Assembly: GCF_004028095.1 (NCBI RefSeq)
Contig: NZ_SBHM01000007.1
Location: forward strand, 2,170,001 to 2,234,000
Length of the DNA: 64,000 nucleotides
DNA from: Paenarthrobacter ureafaciens
Lineage (GTDB): Bacteria > Actinomycetota > Actinomycetes > Actinomycetales > Micrococcaceae
Direction of reading: 5' to 3'
This document shows positions 31,168 to 40,954 of this stretch, piece by piece (position 1 is the first letter of the stretch; each line of letters starts with the position of its first letter). Both the position numbers and the translations under genes were made by a program. Below the pieces are notes generated by a model. It worked only from the letters and a program-made list of their open reading frames with translations. It did no database searches and was not told where the DNA came from.

Positions 31168-31344
31168 GGGTCCATTCCGGGAAGTCCAGGCCGCATGGGG
31201 CAGCCTCAAAGCGCTCGACAGGATATGAAACTTGATCCTTGCATAACCGCATCCGCCATGTTGTGGACAGATGTCTAGCAGCTTGTCCTTTGATTGTGCA
31301 CATGACCATGACGTGCAGGGCGTAATGCCCGCCTGCGTCGTCGA

Positions 31345-31803
31345 TCAGCCCCAGAGTGCCTTCCGGAGAAGCTGCTTCAGGTGGACAACCTCGTCGTCGC
31401 ACAGGCGTGCTAATTGCTGCTGCTCGCACACATCCAGTTCAGCGCGGATCTTGTTGTGGATGCGCCGTCCTTCCTGCGTGGAGACGATGGCCCGGGAACG
31501 CCTGTTCCGTTGGCCGGGGACCCGCTCAACAAGGCCCCTGTGTTCGAGGTCGTCCACCAGCCCGGCCACCTGGTTGAGGTCAAGGTCCAGGAACTCCGCA
31601 ATTTCGCGCTGGGTGGCTTCGAGGCCGCTGCAAGCCAGCGTCAGTACGGAGAAGGACCGTTCCCGCAGCCTGAAGTCGCTGAGGATGCGCTTATTCAGGG
31701 CTGACCCGGCCGCGTGCAGCTTTCCAAGCAGCAAGCCCACGTCATTGCCGATTTCCGCGGCCGCCAGGCGCGGCGTGACAACATCGGCGATAAGCGGACC
31801 CAT
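31345..31803 (-). CDS. MarR family transcriptional regulator
   Basis: 152 residues. The winged HTH is ATQREIAEFLDLDLNQVAGL and VDDLEHRGLVERVPGQRNRR, flanked by dimerisation helices. ATG 31803 has ggag 6 nt upstream; the open frame continues upstream without family similarity. The target is unknown, and neither neighbour diverges closely. Bases 31804-32115 hold no convincing gene, only a 7-bp inverted repeat (31987-31993 / 32004-32010). Confidence 0.9.
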   Translation of the reverse strand: MGPLIADVVTPRLAAAEIGNDVGLLLGKLHAAGSALNKRILSDFRLRERSFSVLTLACSGLEATQREIAEFLDLDLNQVAGLVDDLEHRGLVERVPGQRNRRSRAIVSTQEGRRIHNKIRAELDVCEQQQLARLCDDEVVHLKQLLRKALWG

Positions 31804-32115
31804 GACAACTCCAAAACTAGAAACAACCGCGACCGCTACATTTTTCAACCAGATGCGACGCCCCCATGACCAGGACAAGCATCTCATGACGCGGTGCGTC
31901 GCGATCACGACGGGTTGGTTTGGGTCCTCCCTTGACGCTCCCACAGGTATCAAATTGAGAGTGCCCTCATCCTGAAGCTGTTCAACCCGGGCCGAAGGTC
32001 TCTGGCCCGGAAGGGTCCATGGTGGGAAGCTTTCCGAATCCTGCCCAGCCGGGGCGGGCCGACTTTTGATGCCGCGCAATGTGCCGTGGAGCCGCTCTGC
32101 GAGGAGAGGGAAGCA

Positions 32116-33188
32116 ATGGTTGCTGACAGGAAGCTCGTACTTCGGTTGATGGCTATGCTTTCCGCGGCAGTGGCACTAGTCCTTGGGGGATGCACGCAAG
32201 GGGGCACGCTCTCCTCACCGACCCAGTCGCTGTCGACCACACCGGCCGGGTCGAGCAGTCCGGCCTGTGACCTGATCACACCCGACATCGCTGTGAAAGT
32301 CGATCCTGGTCTGGCTCAAATGGGCAGGGTGGCAAACCTGCCGGGAGCCCGGCTTATCTATGCAGCTACATGAGTAAAGCGAACAAGGGCCGGACACTCA
32401 GCGTCTCGTTGACCTCGCCTGCGTCGGCGGCGGAGATCGTGGAAGCGAAACAGACACCTGACTGCTCAACTGTGGCGGGAATCGGTGACTTCGCCTGCAT
32501 GCAGTGGACCGGCTGGTTTCGCGGTGAGCCTGGAGGGGCATCGGCAAACACGGTGCTCAAAGCAGTGCGGGGTAACGAGTCCCTGGACCTGCGCATTGTC
32601 GACATGCCACCCATCTCGCCGGAATTCCCGGTTCCGGACGGGGAGGCGACGGCTCGCGCACTTGCCCAGGCGCTTGTCGACGGCGGGTGGGGCAATGGCA
32701 GTGAACTTCGTGTTCCGCCTGCGCCAAGTGTTGGTCCGCAGACTTCCACGACCAGCGCCGTATGCGCCCTGGTCGGTGCCGATGCCTTGGGGAATGCGTT
32801 CGGTGCCACAACCCAGGCAGCGGTGTTCCCGGGTGGGGGCAACTGCCGGTACCTCTTTGGTGCGCTGAGCACACCTGGTCCGGATTCGCTGATATTCTCC
32901 ACCGAACTTCATCAGGGAGGGGCGTCCCTGCTATCCCGTCAGGTTCCCGATGGCCAAAGCATCGAGGGCGTTGGTGACCAAGCGGTCCTCATCATCCGGT
33001 CAGAACCAGGCGGACCGAAATCCCTCAGGCCCGGGAGCGATGCGCCGGTCAGCGTGATGTCCCTCATGGTCGCCCGTGGTCAGAGCATGGCCATCTTCAC
33101 CGCAGAGATCCTGATTTCCCCCAATGGGACCGCCGAAAAGGAGGTCAAGGAACAGTTCGTTACCCTGGTCAAGAGCATCGACTTCTGA
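32116..33188 (+). pseudogene. Two-domain secreted lipoprotein, frameshifted
   Basis: ATG 32116 (gaggagaggg upstream) opens a lipoprotein signal with lipobox LGGC at about residue 24. The frame stops at TGA 32371-32373. A second frame from ATG 32370 (ATGA overlap) continues the same domain to 33188. The first half ends ARLIYAAT and the second begins MSKANKGRTLSVSL; together they align with the internal repeat CRYLFGALS..SLIFSTEL. The protein therefore looks like two DUF3558-like repeats broken by a -1 shift. Without the shift the second half would lack a signal. No slippery heptamer is present. Either a mutation, an assembly error, or two coupled genes. Confidence 0.65.
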
Positions 33189-33341
33189 ATCAGCCCGTTA
33201 CTTCTTCCCTTGGCGTGTACAGGAGGTCTTCGCCTGCGTGTGGCCTTATTCAAGAGACGTCGCGCCACAGCAAAGGGCTAACGCCTCTACCGGGCTCACA
33301 TGCGCTGGTGCACTCTGGAGTCAGCAGCCGAGGAGGTACGG

Positions 33342-33732
33342 GTGACGAGCGGGAGAAGTGGACACGTCGGGCCGGGAGCTTCCCCGGGCAGCCCGGCGCC
33401 GAGCGAGGCTGCAAACAGGGCTTACCGGCGGGCATGGTGGTCGCTGGCTCTGATCCGGTGACCTTCGCTGCCGCCTTCGTCATCGGCGAAGGCATCTTCA
33501 CAGCTCTCGCCAACGACGCGGTGCCACAGAACTCCAGCAAAGGCTGGCAGCCGTCATTCCGGCCCTCCTTGTTTTTTCAATCCCCGGAATCCTCTCGGTG
33601 ATCCAAGGGCGGAAAGCCATGAGGCTCGGGCGCAAAGAAGGAAGTGTGCCGGCCATGATCGGGGCCGGAATTGCTGTGGGATTCGTCCTGCTGAATGTTG
33701 CCGCGTATCTTTTCGGCCAGCCAGCCGCGTAG
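33342..33732 (+). pseudogene. Small membrane protein gene with two frameshifts
   Basis: GTG 33342 has a perfect aggagg 5 nt upstream and reads to AYRRAWWSLALIR then TGA at 33459-33461. The next frame continues as PVTFAAAFVIGEGIFTAL and ANDAV. A third frame gives TELQQRLAAVIPALLVFSIP and ends AAYLFGQPAA at TAG 33730-33732. Spliced, it is about 130 residues with three membrane spans. Both shifts equal a lost C in a cc run (about 33455 and 33522). Bases 33733-34065 show no gene. Confidence 0.6.
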
Positions 33733-34065
33733 ATCCCGGCGAGGGATGCCCGCACATTTGGGTATTGCCCACAGCAGTACCCATGAAGACCTTGGCTCCG
33801 AATATGCGGGATTCTTGCCATGGTGCCAGGGACGCTTGCCTGTCGGGGTGCCGCCGCGCCATCTCGGGGCTCGGAGACCACCTCCGCCAGGCCTGTCAGC
33901 GTATAACCCGAGTGCATAGCAATTTCCGGAAACACCCGGTAATCAGTCAAATCCCCGTTAACTTTTTTCAACCGGCAGTGCTTATTGGTCAAAAGGCAAC
34001 TAGCATAAGCAACGTCTCATGCCAATGAGCGCAGTCGACTCAACTAATAAGCGGGGGATCTACCA

Positions 34066-34557
34066 ATGAGTTACCAACCACAACCACAAACGCAGCCCTA
34101 TGCCGCGCAAGCCGGAGAACCGCCGCTTTGGGCACCGTATTACGGGGCGCCCATCGGTGCGGCTGTTAAGCGCTTCTTCAAGAAATACACTGTCTTTACG
34201 GGCCGCGCGAGCCGCAGCGAATACTGGTGGTGGGCACTGATCGCTGCAGTGGTCAACTTCGTGCTGCAGCTGCTGACCACGATTCTGGGAGCGACCGGAG
34301 CCACCATGGCCGCCGACGGAACAGCTGTTCCTGGCCCGGGAGCGATCATCGGCTTCATCCTGTGGGGTATTTGGGGGCTTGCCACCATCATCCCGTCCAT
34401 CGCCTTGGGGGTACGCCGCCTCCACGACGCCAACTTCAGCGGTTGGCTCCTGCTCCTGGTCCTGGTTCCCTTCCTCGGTGCCTTGGCCATCCTGGTATTC
34501 ACGCTGCTGCCTTCCAACCCGGCGGGCCAGCGTTTCGACGTTCCCGGCAGCGTCTAG
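34066..34557 (+). CDS. DUF805 membrane protein
   Basis: 163 residues. A Gln/Pro-rich N-terminus (SYQPQPQTQPYAAQAGEPP) precedes the DUF805 core: KRFFKKYTVFTGRASRSEYW, three or four membrane spans, and GVRRLHDANFSGW. The ATG follows gggggatc at good spacing. YhaH/YhaI relatives are inner-membrane proteins of unknown function. It stands alone. Confidence 0.93.
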   Translation: MSYQPQPQTQPYAAQAGEPPLWAPYYGAPIGAAVKRFFKKYTVFTGRASRSEYWWWALIAAVVNFVLQLLTTILGATGATMAADGTAVPGPGAIIGFILWGIWGLATIIPSIALGVRRLHDANFSGWLLLLVLVPFLGALAILVFTLLPSNPAGQRFDVPGSV

Positions 34558-34701
34558 CTACAAAGTGCAGGGAGAGGGGCGGGCCATTACGGGCCGCCCC
34601 TCTTTCGCGTCTCGAGTCTTTCGCGTTTCAAGCCCCGGCCCGCAGCGCCTCGTGGCATGCTGTGCACAGATACCGGCAAGGCCCCACCAACGAGGAGTGT
34701 C

Positions 34702-35916
34702 ATGGCCCATTTCCCGGCAAGCAACATCAAGCGTTGTGCCGTCATAGGCGGCGGCATCATCGGCGTCGCAGTGGCGCGGGAACTGGCCATGAAACTTGAC
34801 GCCCACATCACTGTTTATGAGAAGGAAGACCGGCTCGCCGCACACCAGACCGGGCATAACTCGGGGGTGGTCCACGCGGGCCTTTACTACGAGCCCGGTG
34901 GGCTGAAAGCCACCCTCTGCCGCAGGGGCGTGGAACTGCTCCGGGACTTCTGCGCCACCAAGAACCTGCCTTACGAAGCATGTGGGAAGCTCGTCATCGC
35001 CCAGACCGCGGAGGAATCGCAACGGCTCGGGGCCATCTTTGCCCGGGCTACCGCCAACAAGGTTCCGGGCGTACGGATGCTGACAGGTGAGCAGATCGCC
35101 GGGGTGGAGCCGAACGCCGTCGGGCTTTCTGCCGTGCACTCACCGGAAACGGCGATCGTGGACTACCGCGCAATCACGAACGCGCTCGCCGACGACGTAC
35201 GCGCGGCGGGTGGTGATATCCGCCTTGGACAGGAAGTCACCTCGATCGAGCAGCGGGGGAGCGGTGCGGTGGTCCGGACCAAGTCAGGGGCGGACCATTA
35301 CGACCTGGTGGTGGCCTGCGCCGGTCTCCAGTCGGACCGGCTGGCGGCGGATACGGGCGAAGGCCGGTCGCCCAGGATCGTGCCGTTCTTCGGCCAGTAC
35401 TTCCTGCTCGGCGAGGAAGCCCGGCACAAGGTCAAAGGCCTCATCTACCCGGTACCGGATCCGAAACACCCTTTCCTTGGCGTGCATCTGACCAAGCGCA
35501 TTGACGGAGAAATGATGTTGGGCCCCAATGCTTTCATTTCCTTCGGCAGGGAATCGTATTCCTGGAAACACGTCGACGTGAGGGATGTGCTCAATTTCGC
35601 ACTCTTCCCCGGCTTCTGGAATTTTGCCCGGCAGAACATTCCTTCCGCGGTCCGTGAATTCCAGACGGTGGTCAGCCGCAGGAAGTTCGTCAAGGAGGCA
35701 GTGCGCTTTGTGCCTTCCTTGGAAGGCGCGTCGGTGCGGACCGGAACCCGCGGTGTGCGGGCCCAAGCGATGAACAGCGATGGCTCGCTGGTGGACGACT
35801 TCGTGATTGCCCGGCGACGGGACATCGTCCTGGTGCGGAATGCCCCCTCGCCCGGGGCAACCTCGTCCATGGCCATTGCCGAGTACATCGTGCAGCAGGC
35901 GCTGCAGGGGCATTGA
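34702..35916 (+). CDS. lhgO: L-2-hydroxyglutarate oxidase
   Basis: 404 residues of the DAO flavoprotein family. FAD motif CAVIGGGIIGVAVAREL, the LhgO-type HNSGVVHAGLYYEPG, and the C-terminal FVIARRRDIVLVRNAPSPGA. LhgO oxidises L-2-hydroxyglutarate to 2-oxoglutarate and passes electrons to the membrane quinone pool. ATG 34702 has gaggag upstream; the longer frame start at 34657 is rejected. No glutarate hydroxylase gene (csiD/glaH) is adjacent, so it probably acts in metabolite repair. Confidence 0.92.
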   Translation: MAHFPASNIKRCAVIGGGIIGVAVARELAMKLDAHITVYEKEDRLAAHQTGHNSGVVHAGLYYEPGGLKATLCRRGVELLRDFCATKNLPYEACGKLVIAQTAEESQRLGAIFARATANKVPGVRMLTGEQIAGVEPNAVGLSAVHSPETAIVDYRAITNALADDVRAAGGDIRLGQEVTSIEQRGSGAVVRTKSGADHYDLVVACAGLQSDRLAADTGEGRSPRIVPFFGQYFLLGEEARHKVKGLIYPVPDPKHPFLGVHLTKRIDGEMMLGPNAFISFGRESYSWKHVDVRDVLNFALFPGFWNFARQNIPSAVREFQTVVSRRKFVKEAVRFVPSLEGASVRTGTRGVRAQAMNSDGSLVDDFVIARRRDIVLVRNAPSPGATSSMAIAEYIVQQALQGH

Positions 35917-36040
35917 TGCAGGCCGGATAAACACGGCAATGTCGTGTTCGGCACACTATTCGGATATTCCTTGGGCTTTGCCCTAAACTGCTGCACTGAG
36001 GTGCCGGAATGGCACTGTGCAGCAACGAAAGCGAACCCTC

Positions 36041-36343
36041 ATGGCTACTGATTACGACGCCCCGCGCAAGACTGAAGAAGAGTCTCCCGGCGAATCGCTT
36101 GAGGCCCTTCAGGCGTCCCGTGGGACCAGCGCCCAGACTGCAGTGATCGACCTCGATGAGAACGACACTGCCGAAGGTATTGACCTTCCGGGCGCCGATC
36201 TTTCCAGTGAAGAGCTGACCGTTGTAGTAGTTCCGGAGCAATCCGACGAGTTTACGTGCGGCTCTTGTTTCCTGGTCCGTCACCGGTCCCAGATTGCCTT
36301 GGAAAAGAACGGCTTGAAGTACTGCAAGGATTGCGAAGGCTGA
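36041..36343 (+). CDS. DUF4193 zinc-ribbon-like protein
   Basis: 100 residues. The N-terminal ATDYDAPRKTEEE and C-terminal CGSCFLVRHRSQIA plus YCKDCEG match DUF4193, a small actinobacterial family with a CxxC...CxxC metal site. The function is unknown; homologues are highly conserved in Micrococcales. ATG 36041 is chosen from the family start. A clear terminator follows. Confidence 0.93.
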   Translation: MATDYDAPRKTEEESPGESLEALQASRGTSAQTAVIDLDENDTAEGIDLPGADLSSEELTVVVVPEQSDEFTCGSCFLVRHRSQIALEKNGLKYCKDCEG

Positions 36344-36364
36344 CCCCGGGGACCAGCCAACGAG

Positions 36365-36399
36365 CCCCGTCACGCCCTTCCGGCGGACGGGGTTTTTTT
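36365..36399 (+). terminator. Rho-independent terminator after DUF4193
   Basis: ccccgtc (36365-36371) pairs with gacgggg (36386-36392), followed at once by seven T. Confidence 0.9.
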
Positions 36400-36602
36400 G
36401 TTTGTGATCCACGGTTACGAATTTGCCGCCGGTGGCCTTCAAAACGGTGCCAAAGGGACACGCGGCACGGTGCAGAATGACGTTTCCGTGACCGACCCGG
36501 GCTTCCTCTAACGGTTGAATGCCGATGCGGAAACAACCCGCTCAAAAGCCCGCCGCAACTTCTACGCTTGAGGTATCCAACCCGCCTTTAAGGAGGCAAA
36601 AA

Positions 36603-37151
36603 ATGAGGAAAATCGGGGCCGGGTTTGCTGCCGCAATAATGGCGGCGGGGCTCGGCCTGGCAGGGCCGGGGGTGGCCTCGGCGGCATCACCGTACTGTGG
36701 AATTATGTGGGGTTCCCTGGCCAAGGCCGACCCCGACATGAGTTCCGCACATGTCACCAACGTGCGGACAGGGCAGCAGGCCTGCTACGACAGGTTGGTG
36801 ATCGACCTGACCGGCAAGGTGGCCGGCTACTCAGTGCAGTACGTCCCCGTGGTGATCCAGGACGGTTCCGGGTTCCAGATCCCGACCCTTGGCGGTGCCG
36901 ACCTCCAGATCACGGTAACCGCGCCTTCCTATGACCGGAACGGCCAGTCGACCTACTCGCCGGCGGCCAAGGCGGAACTGTCCAATGTGTCCGGTTACCA
37001 AACCTTCCGGCAGGTGGTCTATGCGGGCAGCTTCGAGGGCTACACGAGCATCGGACTGGGTGTCCGTGCGCGGCTTCCATTCAGGGTGTTTACTTTGGAC
37101 GGGCCCGACGGCGGTTCGCGCCTGGTGGTGGACGTGGCGCACCACTGGTAA
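36603..37151 (+). CDS. Secreted AMIN-like domain protein
   Basis: 182 residues. A Sec signal peptide (MRKIGAGFAAAIMAAGLGLA.., cut near ASAAS) is followed by a beta-rich domain with CGIMWGSLAK, NVRTGQQACYDRLVIDL and RVFTLDGPDGGSRLVVDVAH. This pattern is the AMIN-like domain of actinobacterial exported proteins, probably cell-wall associated. ATG 36603 has a perfect aaggagg 6 nt upstream, so the longer frame from 36519 is rejected. Two cysteines could form a disulfide. Confidence 0.88.
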   Translation: MRKIGAGFAAAIMAAGLGLAGPGVASAASPYCGIMWGSLAKADPDMSSAHVTNVRTGQQACYDRLVIDLTGKVAGYSVQYVPVVIQDGSGFQIPTLGGADLQITVTAPSYDRNGQSTYSPAAKAELSNVSGYQTFRQVVYAGSFEGYTSIGLGVRARLPFRVFTLDGPDGGSRLVVDVAHHW

Positions 37152-37201
37152 CCTCGCCGAAAACCAACCCCCGTCCAAAACCAACCCCCCGCCCAAAACG
37201 C

Positions 37202-37252
37202 GGGAAAGCTGCGGGTTCGCAGGGAAGTTTCCCAACGAACCAGCAGCTTTCC
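37202..37252. terminator. Bidirectional hairpin between AMIN-like gene and permease
   Basis: ggaaagctg/cagctttcc and gggttcg/cgaacc arms enclose a small gggaagtttccc hairpin. It sits between two converging genes. Confidence 0.6.
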
Positions 37253-37286
37253 GGCGAACGGAGCGAGCCGAACTTGGCGGACCTAC

Positions 37287-38825
37287 CTACTCCGGGACCA
37301 CCAGGGCGGGAGTGTCCTTGCGGATGGTCTCCCCGCGGAAGAACCCTGGACGTACGCGGGACATGATCAGCATGACCACCGCTCCCGAGGCCAGGATGCC
37401 GACGCCCAGAATGAACACGAGTCCCACGCCGAAGATTTCCGAACCGCTGCCGAACTCCGGGGCCCAGCTGTCTACCGCGGTCTGGATGAACACCACGAAC
37501 AGGCCCACGCCACCCAGGAGCGGGCATACGAGGCGCAGGAAGAAGTTCCGTGCGCTGCTGAAAACGCTGTGGCGGAAGTACCACACACACGCGATAGCGG
37601 TCAGTCCGTAGTAGAAGCAGATCATGAGGCCCAGCGCCAGGATGGTGTCGTTGAGTACGTTCTCGCTGATCACGTGCATCACCGCGTAGAAGCCCGCGGA
37701 CAGGATGCCGGCAGCGATGGTGGCGTAGCCCGGCGTCGAGAACTTCCTGCTCAGGTGCGTGAAGCGTTCCGGCAGTGCGCCGTAGTGGCCCATGGCCAGG
37801 AGGCTGCGCGAAGGTGATGTGAAGGTGGACTGGAGTGACGCTGCAGAACTGGACAGGACTGCCAGGGACATCAGGATCGCGAACGGTCCCATCACCGGCG
37901 AGGCCAGGGCCGTGAAGACGTTGGCGTGGTTTTCCTCGTTGTTCAAGCCGATTCCGGTGTCCCCGACGCCGGCGAACATCATGGTGGCGATGGTCACCAG
38001 CAGGTAGATGCCCAGCACCACCACTGCTGTCAGGGTTCCTGCTGCGCCCGCGGTCTTCTTTCCGTTGGCGGTTTCCTCGTTGACGGTGAGGCACACATCC
38101 CAGCCCCAGTAGACAAAGATCGAGAGGGAGATGCCTGCTGCGATCTGGCCGAACGTCTCAATCTTGGTGACGTCGAACCAGTCCCAGCTGAACGGGATGG
38201 CGGTAGGGGAGGCTGACCAGTTCGCGAAGGCCATCCCAACGAAGAGGCCAAGGGCCAGCAACTGGAAGCCCACCAGTCCGTACTGGACGATCTTGGTGGT
38301 GTGCAGGCCACGGTAGCTGACCCACACGGCCAGCGCTACGAACACGAGGCACGTGAGCACATTGAGCAGCTTGTTCGACGCGAGGTCGGCAATCTCCGGG
38401 TTTCCCGCCAACTGGGACAAGAACAGGTAGAAGAAGTCCACGGCCACACCCGCGAGGTTGGACAGCACAATGATGTTGGCCGCGAGCAGCCCCCAGCCGC
38501 CCATCCAGCCCACCCATGGGCCGAATGCCTTGGTGACCCAGGTGAACGTGGTCCCGCTGTCCGGGGAGTCTGCGTTGAGCTCCCTGTAGGCGAGTGATAC
38601 CAGGATCATCGGGATGAACCCGAGGAGGAAGATGGCGGGAAGCTGCAGGCCGACTGTGCTGATGGTGGGGCCCAGGGCCCCGGTCAACGTGTAGGCGGGT
38701 GCAATGGTGGAGATGCCAAGAACGACGACGGCGAGGAGCCCCAACTGCCCCGTCTTCAGTCCCTTGCCGCTGATGCTGTGCGACGTTGCAGCGTCGGTTG
38801 CGCCGCTGTGGATTGTCTGGCTCAT
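37287..38825 (-). CDS. APC family amino acid / polyamine permease
   Basis: 512 residues, about 12 membrane helices. The N-terminal GQLGLLAVVVLGISTIAPAY is the APC signature. SPDSGTTFTWVTKAFGPWVG and SYRGLHTTKIVQYGLV are family-like. It is the last gene of the agmatine operon (12 nt after aguA), so agmatine or putrescine uptake is the likely role; the substrate is inferred. The ATG has aaaggg upstream. Confidence 0.93.
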   Translation of the reverse strand: MSQTIHSGATDAATSHSISGKGLKTGQLGLLAVVVLGISTIAPAYTLTGALGPTISTVGLQLPAIFLLGFIPMILVSLAYRELNADSPDSGTTFTWVTKAFGPWVGWMGGWGLLAANIIVLSNLAGVAVDFFYLFLSQLAGNPEIADLASNKLLNVLTCLVFVALAVWVSYRGLHTTKIVQYGLVGFQLLALGLFVGMAFANWSASPTAIPFSWDWFDVTKIETFGQIAAGISLSIFVYWGWDVCLTVNEETANGKKTAGAAGTLTAVVVLGIYLLVTIATMMFAGVGDTGIGLNNEENHANVFTALASPVMGPFAILMSLAVLSSSAASLQSTFTSPSRSLLAMGHYGALPERFTHLSRKFSTPGYATIAAGILSAGFYAVMHVISENVLNDTILALGLMICFYYGLTAIACVWYFRHSVFSSARNFFLRLVCPLLGGVGLFVVFIQTAVDSWAPEFGSGSEIFGVGLVFILGVGILASGAVVMLIMSRVRPGFFRGETIRKDTPALVVPE

Positions 38826-38837
38826 GAAAGGCCCTTT

Positions 38838-39863
38838 CTAGATGGCCGAAGGCTGTTGCTGCGTAATGCAGTGGATGCCGCCGCCCCGGGCGAAGAGCTC
38901 CCGCGCGTCAACACTGACCACGCGGCGGCCGGGGTAGGCATCAGAGAGTATGCGGAGTGCTTTCTCGTCCATGGGGTCGTTGAAGCTGCAGGCGATGACC
39001 CCGCCGTTGACCACGAGGTGGTTGATGTAGCTGTAGTCCACGTAACCCTCGTCGTCGGTCAGTGTTTCCGGTGCCGGAACTTCAATGATGTTCCATTCCC
39101 GGCCGGCTGCGTCATGGGTGGTGCGCAGCAAATCGATGATCTGCCGGGAGACTTCATAGTCAGGGTGGGCCGGGTTCTGCTGTGAATGGACCAACAACGT
39201 TCCCGGGCTTGGGATGGCGGCAACGATGTCCACGTGGCCGCGGGTGCCGAACTTCTCCGAGTCGCGGGTGAGGCCGCGGGGAAGCCACACCACGTGGGTT
39301 GCGCCGATGGTACGCGCCAGCTCCGTTTCGATGTCCGCCTTGGTCAGGCCCGGGTTGCGGCCCTGATCCAATTGGACGGTCTCGGTCACCAGGACCGTTC
39401 CCTCGCCGTCGACCTGGATGCCGCCGCCCTCGTTCACGATGCCCGAGGGAACACGCTGTACGTTGGCACGGCTGGCTACGTAGTCGGCGATCAGGGAGTC
39501 CTTGTCCCACGCAGCCCAGTCCTGGCCGCCCCAACCGTTGAAGATCCAATCCACGGCACCCAACTGCCTGTTGGCGTCGAGCACGAAGGACGGGCCGATG
39601 TCCCGCATCCAGGCATCGTTCAGTTCCGCGGTCAGTACCTCGACGCGAGGGTCCACGTAGCGCGCGGCTGTTTCGACGTCGTCGGGCGCTACCACCATGG
39701 TGACCGGTTCGAACTCGAGGATGGCGTTCGCGACCGCGGCCCATGTTGACCGGGCAGCGTGTGCTTCTTCCTCCGTCCCGCCCAACGTGTACCCGCCAGT
39801 GGGGAAAGCCATCCAGACCCGGTCCTGCGGGGCGGTCTCGGAGGGCATGCGCCAGGTGCTCAT
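38838..39863 (-). CDS. aguA: Agmatine deiminase
   Basis: 341 residues of the guanidino-modifying (PPAD) superfamily. The start RMPSETAPQDRVWMAFP, ELNDAWMRDIGPSFV, the catalytic His in GTRGHVDIVAA, and the C-terminal nucleophile Cys in GGGIHCITQQQP are all present. It converts agmatine to N-carbamoylputrescine and ammonia. ATG 39863 overlaps the aguB stop (ATGA), so the two are translationally coupled. Confidence 0.95.
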   Translation of the reverse strand: MSTWRMPSETAPQDRVWMAFPTGGYTLGGTEEEAHAARSTWAAVANAILEFEPVTMVVAPDDVETAARYVDPRVEVLTAELNDAWMRDIGPSFVLDANRQLGAVDWIFNGWGGQDWAAWDKDSLIADYVASRANVQRVPSGIVNEGGGIQVDGEGTVLVTETVQLDQGRNPGLTKADIETELARTIGATHVVWLPRGLTRDSEKFGTRGHVDIVAAIPSPGTLLVHSQQNPAHPDYEVSRQIIDLLRTTHDAAGREWNIIEVPAPETLTDDEGYVDYSYINHLVVNGGVIACSFNDPMDEKALRILSDAYPGRRVVSVDARELFARGGGIHCITQQQPSAI

Positions 39864-40873
39864 GCGGGAACTGCCTGGGGTTGGGCGCCGAGCGGAGCGT
39901 CGTGGTTGACGGGTTCGGTCAAGCGGCCGTAGGTTTCCGGGCGTCGGGTGGCCAGGAACGGGAAGAGCGTGAGCCAGTCCTTGCGCTGGTCGAGGTCAAG
40001 ATCGGCAACGAGCACGGCGGATTCATCCCGCGGCGCCTGCACCAGAATGCGCCCGTAGGGATCGGAGATGAAGGACGAACCGTAGAAGTTCAGGGTGCCT
40101 TCGCTGCCGTGGCGGTTGGGGGCGACCATGAACAGGCCGTTGGCGATGCCGTTGCCCACGATGACCTGCTGCCACAGGGGCTGGGTGTCGAAGTCCGGAT
40201 GGTCCGGTTCCGAGCCGATGGCCGTGGGGTAGACCAGGATTTCCGCGCCGCCCAGCGAATACAGGCGTGCGAGTTCCGGGAACCATTCATCCCAGCACGT
40301 GGGCATGCCCAGGCGTGCTCCACCGAGTTCGGCCGGAGCATGGACGGCGTACGCGTCATCGGCGTCAGGGCCCTTCCGGAAGAACTTGTCCTCGTAGTAG
40401 CCGGCCGTCACCGGGATGTGCAGCTTGTGCGTGCGGGCCACGAGTTCCCCGGCGGGGGAGACCAGAATGGCGGTGTTCAAGCCCAGGCCGTCGTCGGTGC
40501 CGTCCGGGTTTTCGGCGCGCTGGTACAGGGAAGCATGAACGGAGACCCCGAGCTTACGGGCTGCCTCTGCTGCGAAGGTGAACGTGGGGCCGGTGAGCAG
40601 GTCCTCGGCGATGTCGGACGGGCGGACTCCTGCGGCCGGATTGTTGGCCGGGCGGGTATCTGCCGGGTAGCGGGACAGGGTCAGCTCCGGCAGGAAGACG
40701 ACTGCGGCTCCCAGCTTGGCTGCGCGTTCGATGCCCTCGTTCAATTCGGCGCGCAGGACGGCTTCGTCCGCGTGCCAACGGTGCTGGACGACGCCCACCC
40801 GCAGGGGAGTGCGGGTGGAGGGCTCGGTGCGCGCCAGGGAAGTCGGGGCTTCGAGGCGGGTAATTTCAATCAT
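39860..40873 (-). CDS. aguB: N-carbamoylputrescine amidase-like carbon-nitrogen hydrolase
   Basis: 337 residues of the nitrilase superfamily. The catalytic Glu is in VVFLPELTLS, the Lys in RTHKLHIPV, and the Cys in LGMPTCWDEWFPELAR. It should release putrescine, CO2 and ammonia from N-carbamoylputrescine. ATG 40873 is chosen because the upstream extension runs through the operator region. It overlaps aguA by 4 nt. The N-terminal 25 residues look like a family extension. Confidence 0.92.
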   Translation of the reverse strand: MIEITRLEAPTSLARTEPSTRTPLRVGVVQHRWHADEAVLRAELNEGIERAAKLGAAVVFLPELTLSRYPADTRPANNPAAGVRPSDIAEDLLTGPTFTFAAEAARKLGVSVHASLYQRAENPDGTDDGLGLNTAILVSPAGELVARTHKLHIPVTAGYYEDKFFRKGPDADDAYAVHAPAELGGARLGMPTCWDEWFPELARLYSLGGAEILVYPTAIGSEPDHPDFDTQPLWQQVIVGNGIANGLFMVAPNRHGSEGTLNFYGSSFISDPYGRILVQAPRDESAVLVADLDLDQRKDWLTLFPFLATRRPETYGRLTEPVNHDAPLGAQPQAVPA

Positions 40874-40903
40874 GATGGCATGTTCTCCGGTGAGACGACT
40901 GTC

Positions 40904-40928
40904 ACTAAATGAATAGCGTTCATTTAGT
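40904..40928. promoter_or_regulatory. 25-bp perfect inverted repeat, probable operator of the agmatine operon
   Basis: Arms actaaatgaa (40904-40913) and ttcatttagt (40919-40928) are exactly complementary around tagcg, 31 nt before the aguB start. The half-site AATGAA is related to the site at 40955-40970. The XRE-cupin gene just upstream probably encodes the regulator (inference). Confidence 0.65.
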
Positions 40929-40954
40929 ATGGCGGCAGACGTCCCGGAGCGCAA

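Noticed and set aside
32360..32376. Programmed ribosomal frameshift in the lipoprotein gene
   Set aside because: No slippery heptamer and no downstream stem seen; mutation or sequencing error is simpler.
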